In this document: positions 28,484 through 39,000 of the stretch, one piece after another
Numbering within the stretch: the stretch's first letter is position 1
Layout of the letters: each line of letters begins with the position of its first letter
NCBI GenBank assembly: GCA_903860975.1
Contig: CAIOSI010000051.1
Location: 1 to 64,000, forward strand
Direction: 5' to 3'
DNA: 64,000 nt
DNA from: an uncultured Alphaproteobacteria bacterium
GTDB taxonomy: Bacteria > Pseudomonadota > Alphaproteobacteria > Caulobacterales > Caulobacteraceae
The notes under the pieces: generated by a model
Database searches by the model: none
What the model was told of the DNA's origin: nothing
The model's input: only the letters and a program-made list of their open reading frames with translations
Program-made: the position numbers and the translations under genes

Positions 28484-29188
28484 ATGGGCCGACCCGTCCT
28501 TCTTTTCCTTTTCGGCCTGTCGTTCGCCTGCGTTATGCCGTGTGCGACATTCGCCGAACCTTTGGCTGTCGCGCGGCCTAACCCACGCGACCCCTACGGC
28601 GCTCGTATCGCCGAAGCGGCGCAACGCTTCGAGCTTCCCGCCTCCTGGATACGCGCCGTTCTCAAAGCCGAAAGCAACGGCGATCCGCGCGCCATCTCGC
28701 CCAAGGGCGCGATGGGTCTGATGCAGGTCATGCCCGACACTTGGGCGGAACTGCGCGTCCGTCACCGTCTCGGCGGCAATCCTTACGATCCCCACGACAA
28801 CATCATCGCGGGATCGGCCTATATCCGCGCGCTCTATGATCGCTATGGATCGCCGGGCTGGATCGCCGCCTACAATGCCGGTCCGGGTCGCTATGAGGCG
28901 TCGTTGAGAGGGCGTCCGCTCCCCAACGAAACCCGTTCCTATGTCGCGACCGTGGCGCCAAATCTCGACCGCGGCGTCACCACGATCGCTGCGATCGATC
29001 GGTTTGCCTGGACCCGCGCGCCGCTTTTCATCGCGCAGCCGGATCGCACGTCTGGCTCCGACCCGGCCACTGCCGAACGAACTGCGAATGACAGCAAATC
29101 GACGCCGGTTGTGCACGATGTTTCAGACATCGTCCCGCAGTCAGACGGCTTATTCGTCAGCCGTTCATCAGAAGGGATCGTGCGATGA
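28484..29188 (+). CDS. Lytic transglycosylase (SLT)
   Basis: 'LPASWIRAVLKAESNGDPRAISPKGAMGLMQVMPDTWAELRVRHRLGGNPYDPHDNIIAGSAYIRALYDRYGSPGWIAAYNAGPGRY'. Confidence 0.93.
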   Translation: MGRPVLLFLFGLSFACVMPCATFAEPLAVARPNPRDPYGARIAEAAQRFELPASWIRAVLKAESNGDPRAISPKGAMGLMQVMPDTWAELRVRHRLGGNPYDPHDNIIAGSAYIRALYDRYGSPGWIAAYNAGPGRYEASLRGRPLPNETRSYVATVAPNLDRGVTTIAAIDRFAWTRAPLFIAQPDRTSGSDPATAERTANDSKSTPVVHDVSDIVPQSDGLFVSRSSEGIVR

Positions 29189-29284
29189 GCGCCGCGGTTC
29201 CCCATCGCACGATGGCGGGCGCTGGCGTGGGATGGAGTGCGCGAAGGTGGAGCACGGAGAACACGACCGGAAGATGGCGAGATA

Positions 29285-29360
29285 AAAGGCCGCGAGGTGC
29301 GGCGTGTTGCGGTCGTTTTGTTTCAAGAGGTTATGGCTCATTATCGCGAGGTGCAGGGTT
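29285..29360. other. oriT candidate region upstream of the relaxase gene
   Basis: Non-coding gap before the relaxase with GCCGC-GAGGT-GCGGC (29289-29303), direct repeat CGCGAGGTGC (29291-29300 and 29345-29354), and bottom strand ACCCTGCA resembling the IncP/Ti ATCCTG|C nic consensus. Confidence 0.35.
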
Positions 29361-29432
29361 TTGCCGCACATCGCGGCGACGCCGCTTTCTCCGCGATTTC
29401 AGACGCTTGATGCGATGTGCGGGTCTCAGGTC

Positions 29433-31172
29433 ATGAGCGGCGAGGACGACTTCAACATCCGTCCGGGCCGCATTCGCTCGCCCAGTGCGCAACGTGCGCG
29501 ACCGTTCATCGCGCAGGCCCTGGCGGCCGCGCAAAAGGCCGGCGCCCGCGTCTCTCGTTCCGGGCGGATCAGCTCCGGCAACCGTTCCACCTTCGGCCGT
29601 GGCCGCACGGCGAGCGTTCGCGCCAACCGCCTCCTGACCGGTCGGTCCCGCGTCGTCGTAATCAAGACCCGCGTGGTGCGCCATCACGCCCGCGCGACAC
29701 CACTGACGTCGCATCTCAACTATCTGCGCCGAGAGGGCGTAACCCGTGACGGAGAGAAGGCGCGGTTATTCGGCCCGGAGAGCGGCGAGGTTGATGGCCG
29801 CGCCTTTGCGGAGCGTGCCGAAGAGGACCGCCATCATTTCCGGTTCATCGTCTCGCCCGAGGACGCCGTGGATATGGCCGACCTCAAATCCTTTGCCCGC
29901 GAGCTGATGGGCCAGATGGAAAAAGACCTCGGCACGAAGCTCGATTGGGCCGCCGTCGATCACTGGAACACCGACAATCCGCACGTTCACATCATCCTGC
30001 GCGGCCGGACCGATGACGGACAGGATCTCGTCATCGCCCGCGACTACATCAAGGACGGGATGCGTGCCCGCGCCGCAGACCTCGTAACCCAGGAACTCGG
30101 GCAGCGAACCGACATCGACATCCGCCGTAATTTGGACCGGCAGATCGAGGCGGAGCGTTGGACGCAGCTCGACCGCCAGCTCGTCCGTGACGGTCGCGAT
30201 ACGGGCGTCATCGATATGGCGCCCGATCCAAAGGCCCCGCCCGACGAGTATCACGCGCTGAAGGTTGGACGCCTTCACAAGCTGGAATCGCTCGGTCTCG
30301 CCGATCAACTCGGCCCTGGCCAATGGGTGATCAGCGACAAGGCCGAGACGACCTTGCGGGAACTCGGAGAACGTGGCGACATCATCAAACGCATGCACCG
30401 CGCCCTTACCGAACGCGGCATCGAGCGCGGGTCGTCAAACTATGTGCTGGCAGCCGAAAGCCTCGATGCGCCGATCATCGGCAGGCTGGTCGATCGTGGT
30501 CTCGACGACGAACTCAAATCCACGGCCTATGCCGTGGTCGATGGCGTAGACGGCCGCACCCATCACATCCGGTTGCCAGACCTCGAAGCGACAGGCGACG
30601 GCGCACCGGGTTCCATCGTCGAACTGCGCAAATTCGACGACGCAAGCGGTCAGCGCCGCGTCGCGCTGGCTGTTCGCTCCGATCTCGACATCGACCATCA
30701 GATCACGGCGCCCGGCGCCACTTGGCTGGACCGGCAGAACATCGCGCGCACGCCCGTCGCCCTCTCCGAAGGCGGCTTCGGCGCCGAGGTGAAGCAGGCG
30801 ATGGAGCGTCGCGCCGAGCATCTGGTCGAACAGGGCTTTGCCAATCGCAACGGCCCGCGCGTCACCTTCAACCTCAACCTGATCGACACGCTGCGCAACC
30901 GGGAAATGGAAACGCTCGGCGAGAAGCTCGCTGCCGAATCCGGCCAGCCCTTCAAGCGCGCGGGGAGCGGCGAATACATCGCTGGTTCCTACCGCCAGCG
31001 CTTCACGCTCGCCTCGGGCCGCTTCGCCATGATCGACGACGGCCTCGGTTTCCAGCTCGTTCCCTGGACGCCCTCTCTCGAAAAGCAGCTTGGCCGCCAT
31101 GTCTCCGGCGTCGCCCGTGGCGACGGGGGCGTCGACTGGAGCTTCAGCCGCAAATGGGGCCTCGGCCTTTGA
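29433..31172 (+). CDS. VirD2/DUF3363-family relaxase
   Basis: 'RVVVIKTRVVRHHARATPLTSHLNYLRREGVTRDGEKARLF', 'HHFRFIVSPEDAVDMADLKSFARELM', 'DHWNTDNPHVHIILRG'. Confidence 0.93.
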   Translation: MSGEDDFNIRPGRIRSPSAQRARPFIAQALAAAQKAGARVSRSGRISSGNRSTFGRGRTASVRANRLLTGRSRVVVIKTRVVRHHARATPLTSHLNYLRREGVTRDGEKARLFGPESGEVDGRAFAERAEEDRHHFRFIVSPEDAVDMADLKSFARELMGQMEKDLGTKLDWAAVDHWNTDNPHVHIILRGRTDDGQDLVIARDYIKDGMRARAADLVTQELGQRTDIDIRRNLDRQIEAERWTQLDRQLVRDGRDTGVIDMAPDPKAPPDEYHALKVGRLHKLESLGLADQLGPGQWVISDKAETTLRELGERGDIIKRMHRALTERGIERGSSNYVLAAESLDAPIIGRLVDRGLDDELKSTAYAVVDGVDGRTHHIRLPDLEATGDGAPGSIVELRKFDDASGQRRVALAVRSDLDIDHQITAPGATWLDRQNIARTPVALSEGGFGAEVKQAMERRAEHLVEQGFANRNGPRVTFNLNLIDTLRNREMETLGEKLAAESGQPFKRAGSGEYIAGSYRQRFTLASGRFAMIDDGLGFQLVPWTPSLEKQLGRHVSGVARGDGGVDWSFSRKWGLGL

Positions 31173-31196
31173 TCCATTGCAGAAAGTACCATTGCC

Positions 31197-33182
31197 ATGT
31201 CAGCCACGAAAATTCTCTGGGGCCAGATCCTCGTCGTATTCGCCATCGTCCTCGTCTGCGTCTGGGGCGCGACCGAATGGGTCGCGTGGCGGCTCGCCTT
31301 CCAGCCAGAACTCGGACAGCCATGGTTTCGAGTACTCGGCTTTCCCTTCTACCTGCCGCCTGCCTTCTTCTGGTGGTGGTATGGCTACGACGCCTACGCA
31401 CCGTCCATTTTCGTCGAGGGCGCCTATATCGCCGCATCCGGCGGCTTCATCGCGGCGGCGATGGCGATCGGCATGTCGGTGTGGCGCGCGCGGGAAGCAA
31501 AGAAGGTCGAAACCTACGGCTCGGCGCGATGGGCCGATACCCATGAGATAAAAGCCGCCGGCCTTCTCGGTCCTGACGGCGTGGTGCTTGGCCGCTACGA
31601 TCACGACTATCTGCGTCATGATGGACCGGAGCATGTGCTGTGCTTCGCCCCGACCCGATCCGGAAAGGGTGTCGGTCTTGTCGTCCCTTCGCTGCTGACC
31701 TGGCCGGGCTCAGCCATCGTCCATGACATCAAGGGCGAAAACTGGCAGCTCACCGCCGGCTTTCGCGCCCGACACGGCCGCGTGTTGCTGTTCGATCCGA
31801 CCAACAGGAAGTCCTCTGCCTACAACCCACTGCTCGAGGTCCGCCGTGGCGAGTGGGAGGTGCGCGACGTCCAGAACATCGCCGACATCCTGGTCGATCC
31901 CGAAGGCAGTTTGGAAAAGCGGAACCATTGGGAAAAAACCAGCCACGCTCTCCTGGTCGGCGCGATCCTGCATGTCCTTTATGCCGAAGAGGACAAGACG
32001 CTCGCCGGTGTTGCCTCTTTCCTCTCAGATCCGAAGCGGCCGATCGAGTCGACGCTCGCCGCGATGATGAAAACCCCGCATCTCGGCGAGGCCGGACCGC
32101 ATCCCGTCATCGCCAGCGCCGCGCGCGAGCTGCTGAACAAATCCGACAATGAGCGGTCGGGCGTGCTTTCCACCGCCATGTCTTTCCTTGGCCTGTACCG
32201 CGATCCTGTCGTCGCGGAAGTGACGCGTCGATGTGACTGGCGCATCACGGACATCGTGACGGCCAAGCACCCGACAACGCTGTATCTCGTCGTACCGCCA
32301 TCCGACATCAACCGCACCAAGCCGCTGATCCGTCTGATCCTCAACCAGGTCGGCCGCCGCCTGACCGAAGACTTGCAGGCCAAAGCGGGGCGCCACCGCC
32401 TCCTGCTCATGCTGGATGAGTTTCCAGCGCTGGGTCGTCTCGACTTCTTCGAGTCGGCGCTGGCCTTCATGGCTGGCTACGGCCTCAAGAGCTTTCTCAT
32501 CGCTCAGTCCCTGAACCAGATCGAGAAGGCCTACGGTGCAAACAATTCCATCCTCGACAACTGCCATGTCCGGGTGAGCTTCGCCACCAACGACGAGCGC
32601 ACCGCAAAGCGCGTGTCAGATGCGCTCGGCACCGCCACAGAGATGAAGGCGATGAAGAACTATGCGGGCAGCCGGCTCTCCCCCTGGCTCGGGCACCTGA
32701 TGGTATCCCGATCCGAAACCGCCCGGCCGCTGCTCACCCCCGGCGAGGTGATGCAGCTCCCGCCTACCGACGAAATCGTCATGATCGCGGGCACGCCGCC
32801 TATCCGGGCGAAGAAGGCACGCTACTACGAGGATGAGCGCTTCAAGGAACGCCTTTTGCCGCCGCCGGTGCTGACCACGCCGAAGCAGGGAAGAACCGAC
32901 GACTGGACGACACTGCCGCTACCACCAAGGCCCGAGCTTGCTGAAGGCAGCCCTGCGCCCGATAGCCATGACGATGACCCGACAGAATCCGAGCGCCGCC
33001 AGCAGCCCGAACTCAACCGCGTTTCGCCAATTGAGCAGAAGGCGTCGGCCGAGAACGAATTCGAGATCGGTGTAGTCGACGACGACGACGATAATGCGGT
33101 CCGCAACAGCCGCATGACGCAGATAATGCAGGGGGTGGCGCGGCAGGTCACGCTTGATCCCGCCGACGGCATGGACCTGTGA
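31197..33182 (+). CDS. traG: Type IV coupling protein TraG/VirD4
   Basis: 'VLCFAPTRSGKGVGLVVPSLLTWPGSAIVHDIKGENW', 'LLLMLDEFPALGRLDFFESALAFMAGYGLKSFLIAQSLNQIEKAYG'. Confidence 0.95.
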   Translation: MSATKILWGQILVVFAIVLVCVWGATEWVAWRLAFQPELGQPWFRVLGFPFYLPPAFFWWWYGYDAYAPSIFVEGAYIAASGGFIAAAMAIGMSVWRAREAKKVETYGSARWADTHEIKAAGLLGPDGVVLGRYDHDYLRHDGPEHVLCFAPTRSGKGVGLVVPSLLTWPGSAIVHDIKGENWQLTAGFRARHGRVLLFDPTNRKSSAYNPLLEVRRGEWEVRDVQNIADILVDPEGSLEKRNHWEKTSHALLVGAILHVLYAEEDKTLAGVASFLSDPKRPIESTLAAMMKTPHLGEAGPHPVIASAARELLNKSDNERSGVLSTAMSFLGLYRDPVVAEVTRRCDWRITDIVTAKHPTTLYLVVPPSDINRTKPLIRLILNQVGRRLTEDLQAKAGRHRLLLMLDEFPALGRLDFFESALAFMAGYGLKSFLIAQSLNQIEKAYGANNSILDNCHVRVSFATNDERTAKRVSDALGTATEMKAMKNYAGSRLSPWLGHLMVSRSETARPLLTPGEVMQLPPTDEIVMIAGTPPIRAKKARYYEDERFKERLLPPPVLTTPKQGRTDDWTTLPLPPRPELAEGSPAPDSHDDDPTESERRQQPELNRVSPIEQKASAENEFEIGVVDDDDDNAVRNSRMTQIMQGVARQVTLDPADGMDL

Positions 33183-33189
33183 GGCGCCA

Positions 33190-33645
33190 ATGACGAAATC
33201 AGCCCGCAAGCAGCGTCTCTCAGTCTATCTCGATCCCGCTGTGATGAACCGACTCGCAGAACATGCGGCTCGGCGCGACCAGTCGCGATCCCTGATCGCG
33301 GAAGCCGCCATCGAATCTTTCCTCTCGCCCGACGCCGCTGAGCGGCAGGAAGCGGCGATCACCAAGCGGCTCGATCAGGTTGACCGACGCATGACGCGCC
33401 TCGAACGCGATGTCGGTATCTCGGTCGAAATGCTCGCTGTTTTTGTCCGCTTCTGGCTAGCGACCACGCCTGCGCTACCGGAACCGGCGGCGCAGGCGGT
33501 GCGCGCCAAGGCTGGCGAGCGCTATGACGCCTTCGTCACTGCGCTCGGTCGGCGTCTCGCCAAGGGGCCGAAACTTCGGCAAGAGATTGCAGAGGATGTG
33601 GGAGAACCTCCGTATTCTCGGGAGGATAAAAACCCGACTGCATAG
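33190..33645 (+). CDS. CopG-family ribbon-helix-helix protein
   Basis: 'KQRLSVYLDPAVMNRLAEHAARRDQSRSLIAEAAIESFL'; usual position after traG. Confidence 0.8.
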   Translation: MTKSARKQRLSVYLDPAVMNRLAEHAARRDQSRSLIAEAAIESFLSPDAAERQEAAITKRLDQVDRRMTRLERDVGISVEMLAVFVRFWLATTPALPEPAAQAVRAKAGERYDAFVTALGRRLAKGPKLRQEIAEDVGEPPYSREDKNPTA

Positions 33646-33650
33646 TCGGG
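33633..33650. repeat. Hairpin CCCGACT-GCAT-AGTCGGG at the 3' end of the CopG gene
   Basis: Perfect 7-bp stem overlapping the stop codon; marks the junction with the inserted ATPase/subtilase cargo. Confidence 0.5.
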
Positions 33651-33848
33651 CGACCGTGGCGGATCTAGCAGAACTTCAGCGTTTGGGCTACAAGCTCGAC
33701 CGAATGTCCAAGGAGTTTTGCCCGAACCCTCGAAGATATGTGGCGTTTTTTGCCCAATCGCCTAGAATCGCGGAAAATTCTTTAACGGCATCAGGTACGA
33801 TGCGAGGCAGATTAACGCCAGAAGTCCAACAGGAAAAAGGAGGCGAGC

Positions 33849-34859
33849 ATGTCGACGAAACAGATTCTCGCGCTCCTGAATTCGCATATCGACGGCGATG
33901 AAGATCAACTCTTGTCGATCGCGTTGCAGATTGCCGCGCAGGAAGCTCGCCAAGGGCGGCCGGAGGAAGCAGAAAAACTGAAGCGCCTCGTTCAAAAAGC
34001 GCGCGAACAGCGTCACGCCGGAAAGCCCGCTGTTGGACAGACGCCAATCCCGCTCGCGCGTCCCCGAGGCGAATTACAAGGCCTCGTTGAAAGCGCCTAT
34101 CCCAAGGTCACGCTGCCAAGCATGGTCCTTTCGGACGAGATTGCAAAGCGACTCGCGCGCATCGTGCGTCAGCAACAGGAGCGCGTGACCCTTCGCGACC
34201 ACGGTCAAACCCCTGCGACCCACATGCTACTCGTCGGGCCGCCCGGGACGGGAAAAACGATGACGGCTTCGGCTCTAGCCGGCGAATTGCGACTGCCACT
34301 CTTTACGGTTCGCCTCGAAGCCCTCTTCAGCCGCTTCCTTGGTGAAACAGCCGGAAAATTGCGCCTTCTGTTCGATCAAATTGCGCAGACTCGCGGCGTT
34401 TATCTGCTCGACGAGTTCGACGCTATCGGCGCTCGTCGAGGCGATCCGAACGACGTGGGCGAAATCCGCCGCGTCCTAAACTCGGTATTGGCATTCATGG
34501 AGGAGCCCAACTCGACCGACAGTCTCGTGTTGGCGGCGACAAACCATGTCGAGATTCTGGATGAAGCGTTGGCGCGTCGTTTCGACGAAGTGATAGAATA
34601 CACACTGCCTGATGTCGGCGCAGCCCGCGCCATCGTCGAGCGTCGCCTTGGCAAGTTCAAGTTTGCCGCAAAGACTTGGTCCGCACTCGAAACTGCGCTC
34701 GAAGGACTCAGCCAGGGTGAACTGGTCCGAGCGGCCGATGCGGTGGTCAAGGATGCCATCCTCGAAGGCGTTTCGAAGGTGTCACCAGAGGCACTACGTG
34801 ACGCCCTGGAAAATAGGCAGACATTGAAGGGTAAGTTCCGTCGTCAAACCAGCCGCTAG
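33849..34859 (+). CDS. ietA: AAA+ ATPase of an IetAS-like system
   Basis: 'HMLLVGPPGTGKTMTASALAGELRLPLFTVRLEALFSRFLGETAGKLRLLFDQIAQTRGVYLLDEFDAIGARRG', immediately upstream of a subtilase. Confidence 0.8.
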   Translation: MSTKQILALLNSHIDGDEDQLLSIALQIAAQEARQGRPEEAEKLKRLVQKAREQRHAGKPAVGQTPIPLARPRGELQGLVESAYPKVTLPSMVLSDEIAKRLARIVRQQQERVTLRDHGQTPATHMLLVGPPGTGKTMTASALAGELRLPLFTVRLEALFSRFLGETAGKLRLLFDQIAQTRGVYLLDEFDAIGARRGDPNDVGEIRRVLNSVLAFMEEPNSTDSLVLAATNHVEILDEALARRFDEVIEYTLPDVGAARAIVERRLGKFKFAAKTWSALETALEGLSQGELVRAADAVVKDAILEGVSKVSPEALRDALENRQTLKGKFRRQTSR

Positions 34860-34911
34860 GCAGGCTTCACCAGTCGGATCGAATGGAACGCAAATGAACA
34901 AGTAGGAACTT

Positions 34912-37464
34912 ATGGCGGAGCCAGACAATTTTGATACGAGAGACCGTCCGCATATTTCGATAGACGTTTTCCGTGAGACAGCCGCCTATTCCTTCCCGTC
35001 ACGCAAGCAGGAACGCAAACCGCTTCGCGGAGATTATTCGGCGCACGCTGCTCAACTTCTCGGTCAACTTGCACAGGCACTCGGCGAGGTTCCCTTACAG
35101 GCGGCAGATCCCCGCATTGCCATTCAGGGTCTGAAATCCGGCACGATTGTCGAAATCACAACACTCGCTCCGCCGGAGCAGTCCCGGACCAAGGCGGTAA
35201 AAATTCCAGCCGCGTTGGAGTTTCCAACTCAAGACGTGGTGCTGCTTCGCGCGGAGCGAAACGAGAATCGCTCAGAAAGCGCGCTGCTTTTCGTACCAGA
35301 TGATGCGCGGACCTTCCTTGAGGGTCGAATTGCTGCATACGGTCGCGATCCCAACAATCAGCGTCGATCAGATATTGAGAAGTTCGAGGTTGTGGAGGAG
35401 GTTCGCTCGATTGAACCCGGATCGCTCTTCACAGGAGACATAGATCTGGCAGCGCCTGACATAGTTTGGTGGGAGCTTTGGGTTCGTCAGCCCGTTGGTT
35501 TAGCTGATCGTCTAGCCGCTGCGGCGCGTAACGCGAACATCGATGTTCACGATGACCGTCTTGTCTTTCCCGATACGACCGTTCTATTTATCCATGCGAC
35601 CGTCGCAACAGTCGCGGATTTTGCTGGACGAGTGCCAGGTGCAATCACTGAGATTCGCCGCACGACCGGAACCATTGAACCGTTCTTGGACCGAGGGGAG
35701 ACAGGACTTGGTCAACACGACTGGGTCGCGGAATTGGCGCAACGTATTACGGCGCCAGCGCAGGATGCTTCTGTCGTTTGCACGCTCGACACGGGTATTG
35801 CGTCTGCACACCCACTGATCGCTCCCGGCCTTCGCGGTGCCTGGGCCTACGATGCGGCCTGGGGCACTGACGACCATCAACCGGATGGCGGCCATGGCAC
35901 GCCGCTTGCCGGTCTCGTACTCCTTGGCGACTTTGAAGCGCTTATGAACGATACGCGCCCCGTGACGCTTACCCACGGCGTCGAATCCATGAAGCTGCTA
36001 CCGCCGCATGGCTTCCCGCCGACCAAACCACCCAGCTATGGCTTCGTTACGCAAGGCGCAGTCAGTTTGATCGAAATTGAGCGCCCAGAAACGATACGCA
36101 GCTTCTGCATCGCGACCTCCGCAACCGATTTTCCGCCAAGCCGACCCTCCACCTGGAGCGGCGCGCTCGATCAGATTGCATCCGGAGCAATGCCAGGAGA
36201 ATCGGATGAAAACATCCCGGCATCAGAACGAACAAAGCGCTTGATCATGGTGGCGACAGGGAACGTCTCCGGCGGAATGGCGGTGGACGTTCTCCCCTCG
36301 CAACCGCTGGAAGACCCGTCGCAAAGCTGGAATGTACTTACCGTTGGCGGCTTTACCCGGAAGGAGCAGCCACCGGTACCGCCCCCAGTGATGCAGGCCG
36401 CAGTGCCGGCGAACCATCGCAGTCCGTTTAGCCGCGGTTCTCAGTCACTTCCCGATGACCTTACTCCGATCAAACCTGAGGTGCTGTTCGAGGCAGGCAA
36501 TATGCTTTCTGACGCAACTGGGTTTTGCGGCTGGAACCCGTCGGTCTCACTCCTGTCCGCAGGGTCCGATATGGCGGTGGAGCCCTTGGTCCCGTTTTGG
36601 GCGACCAGTGCGGCAGCAGGAATGGCGGGGCATTTCATCGGTCGCTTGCAATCGGCACGCCCAGATCTTTGGCCCGAGACACATCGCGCGCTCACGGTAG
36701 ACTCTGCCCACTGGCCGGAACCAATCCGCAAGAAGTTCATCGGCAAAGGGGCGCATTGGAAAACAGGTAAGGATGCCACCAAGGCCAAGAAGCAGGAAAT
36801 GCTTCGCGAGTTCGGATATGGGGTGCCGGACATCGAGCGCGCAATTCTGTCGGCTCGCAATGATGCGACACTCGTCGCACAGGCCGAAATCCAGCCCTTT
36901 GCCGTCGGTGCGGATGCCCGAACCGGCGTATTCAACGAGATGCACTTTTACGATTTGCCATGGCCGAAAGCCGTGTTGGAGCAGCTCGAAAACGAAATCG
37001 TCACGATGAAGGTTACGCTATCCTACTTCATAGAGCCAAACCTTACCGGCAAGGCTGCAACACGGCCCGATACCTATCGATCCTTCGGCCTTCGTTTCGA
37101 TATGAAAAAGCGCACCGAGACCAATGCCCGCTTCCGCAGTCGAATTTCTGCCGCTCAGGCAAAGGATGGAACGGAAACCGATGGCGAGACGAGTTGCTGG
37201 CTATTGGGGTCCAAGGCTATCCAGGCTGGCTCCCTGCACTGTGATCTCTGGCGCGGCCGAGCAATCGAGCTGGCTGGGCATGATGCCATCGCGGTCTATC
37301 CAGTAGGTGGCTGGTGGAAATCCCACTTCGGGCAAAAGAGAGTGACGGACAAGGCGCGCTATAGCCTGATCATCTCTATCTCCGCGCCCGGTCACGGAGT
37401 CGATCTCTATTCCGAGATCTCCACCCTTGTGGAGAACAAGGAAATTGAAGTGCTACTTGGGTAA
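34912..37464 (+). CDS. ietS: S8 (subtilisin-like) serine protease of an IetAS-like system
   Basis: 'VVCTLDTGIASAHPLI' (Asp), 'GGHGTPLAGLVL' (His), 'PFWATSAAAGMAGHFIGRL' (Ser); 850 aa, downstream of the AAA ATPase. Confidence 0.82.
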   Translation: MAEPDNFDTRDRPHISIDVFRETAAYSFPSRKQERKPLRGDYSAHAAQLLGQLAQALGEVPLQAADPRIAIQGLKSGTIVEITTLAPPEQSRTKAVKIPAALEFPTQDVVLLRAERNENRSESALLFVPDDARTFLEGRIAAYGRDPNNQRRSDIEKFEVVEEVRSIEPGSLFTGDIDLAAPDIVWWELWVRQPVGLADRLAAAARNANIDVHDDRLVFPDTTVLFIHATVATVADFAGRVPGAITEIRRTTGTIEPFLDRGETGLGQHDWVAELAQRITAPAQDASVVCTLDTGIASAHPLIAPGLRGAWAYDAAWGTDDHQPDGGHGTPLAGLVLLGDFEALMNDTRPVTLTHGVESMKLLPPHGFPPTKPPSYGFVTQGAVSLIEIERPETIRSFCIATSATDFPPSRPSTWSGALDQIASGAMPGESDENIPASERTKRLIMVATGNVSGGMAVDVLPSQPLEDPSQSWNVLTVGGFTRKEQPPVPPPVMQAAVPANHRSPFSRGSQSLPDDLTPIKPEVLFEAGNMLSDATGFCGWNPSVSLLSAGSDMAVEPLVPFWATSAAAGMAGHFIGRLQSARPDLWPETHRALTVDSAHWPEPIRKKFIGKGAHWKTGKDATKAKKQEMLREFGYGVPDIERAILSARNDATLVAQAEIQPFAVGADARTGVFNEMHFYDLPWPKAVLEQLENEIVTMKVTLSYFIEPNLTGKAATRPDTYRSFGLRFDMKKRTETNARFRSRISAAQAKDGTETDGETSCWLLGSKAIQAGSLHCDLWRGRAIELAGHDAIAVYPVGGWWKSHFGQKRVTDKARYSLIISISAPGHGVDLYSEISTLVENKEIEVLLG

Positions 37465-37666
37465 GGTGGCGCAAATTCGTCTACGCGATTGCTATGCGTG
37501 AAAGCGCATCTTCAAAGGCAAGATGTCTGCACCACCGCCGTTTTCCTGTATTTGCACGCCACGGTACTACGCCGATAAATCCTTGTTGAATCCGCCCAAA
37601 ATCCGGCTCTTTTACTCAACCCCGTAAGGGGAAGGTCTGTTGGTCCCCGCTTTAGATCGGGGCGAC

Positions 37667-38671
37667 ATGACGGCTTCACATCACAATTCGGAAGGGCTGG
37701 CGCGCGGCGCGCGGATGCTGCGCACCGCGCTCGGCCCCGCTATCGCCCGCTTTCTGGAAGATGCGTCCGTCGTCGAGGTGATGCTGAACCCCGATGGCCG
37801 CATCTGGATCGACCGGCTGTCCGAAGGGCTATCCGATACCGGCGAGCGCCTATCGCCCGCCGATGGCGAACGCATCGTGCGTCTGGTCGCTCATCATGTC
37901 GGCGCCGAGGTCCATGGCGGTGCGCCCCGTGTTTCGGCCGAGCTTCCCGAAACGGGGGAACGCTTTGAGGGCCTGTTGCCGCCCGTCGTCGCGGCGCCGG
38001 CCTTTGCGATCCGCAAGCCCGCCGTCGCTGTGTTCACGCTTGATGACTATGTCGCCGCCGGGATCATGTCCGCAGCACAGGCCGAGGCCTTGCGTCAAGG
38101 CGTCGTCACGCGCGCCAATATCCTCGTCGCAGGAGGCACCAGCACCGGTAAGACCACGCTGACCAACGCGCTGCTGGCGGAAGTCGCCAAAACCTCGGAT
38201 CGCGTCGTCATCATCGAGGATACGCGTGAGCTTCAATGCGCCGCGCCCAACCTCGTCGCCATGCGCACAAAGGACGGCGTCGCCTCGCTCTCCGACCTCG
38301 TCCGCTCGTCCCTTCGTCTTCGCCCGGATCGCATTCCAGTCGGCGAGGTGCGTGGCTCGGAAGCGCTCGAACTTCTCAAAGCCTGGGGCACCGGACACCC
38401 CGGCGGCATCGGCACCATTCACGCCGGCAGCGCGATCGGTGCGCTCAGGCGGATGGAACAGCTCATCCAGGAAGCCGTCGTCACGGTGCCGCGCGCGCTG
38501 ATCGCTGAAACGATCGATCTCATCGCGGTGCTCGCCGGTCGCGGCTCCGCGCGCCGCCTCGTTGAACTCGCTCGCGTCGAGGGCCTCGGCGCCGATGGCG
38601 ACTATCGCGTCGTGCCGACCCTCTGCGCTCCGACTTCTCTCGCCCCCAGCCTCCAAGGAGACCCCGCATGA
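37667..38671 (+). CDS. trbB: Conjugal transfer ATPase TrbB
   Basis: '[41 protein letters not shown]...[23 protein letters not shown]'. Confidence 0.95.
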   Translation: MTASHHNSEGLARGARMLRTALGPAIARFLEDASVVEVMLNPDGRIWIDRLSEGLSDTGERLSPADGERIVRLVAHHVGAEVHGGAPRVSAELPETGERFEGLLPPVVAAPAFAIRKPAVAVFTLDDYVAAGIMSAAQAEALRQGVVTRANILVAGGTSTGKTTLTNALLAEVAKTSDRVVIIEDTRELQCAAPNLVAMRTKDGVASLSDLVRSSLRLRPDRIPVGEVRGSEALELLKAWGTGHPGGIGTIHAGSAIGALRRMEQLIQEAVVTVPRALIAETIDLIAVLAGRGSARRLVELARVEGLGADGDYRVVPTLCAPTSLAPSLQGDPA

Positions 38672-39000
38672 TCCGTTCTCTTCAGTCTGTCCGCCGGCGC
38701 CTTGCCGCCACGGCGTCCTTCGCCGCGCTGAGCATGATGATGGCCGCGCCAGCCCATGCCTCAGGCTCATCGATGCCATGGGAGCAGCCGCTCCAGCAAA
38801 TCCTCAATTCGATCGAAGGACCGGTCGCCAAGATCATGGCGGTGATCATCATCATCGTCACCGGACTGACGCTGGCCTTCGGTGATACCTCCGGCGGATT
38901 CCGCCGCCTGATCCAGATCGTCTTCGGCCTGTCGATCGCGTTCGCGGCGTCGAGCTTCTTCCTTTCGTTCTTCAGCTTCAGCGGCGGAGCGCTGGTCTGA
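38668..39000 (+). CDS. trbC: TrbC (VirB2-like pilin)
   Basis: Signal-like N-terminus plus two hydrophobic helices; order trbB-trbC-trbD. Confidence 0.9.
   Translation: MIRSLQSVRRRLAATASFAALSMMMAAPAHASGSSMPWEQPLQQILNSIEGPVAKIMAVIIIIVTGLTLAFGDTSGGFRRLIQIVFGLSIAFAASSFFLSFFSFSGGALV

Noticed and set aside
30323-31546. 407-aa plus-strand ORF overlapping relaxase and traG
   Set aside because: Arg/Pro-rich out-of-frame translation of GC-rich coding DNA; the overlapping frames encode clear relaxase and TraG motifs.
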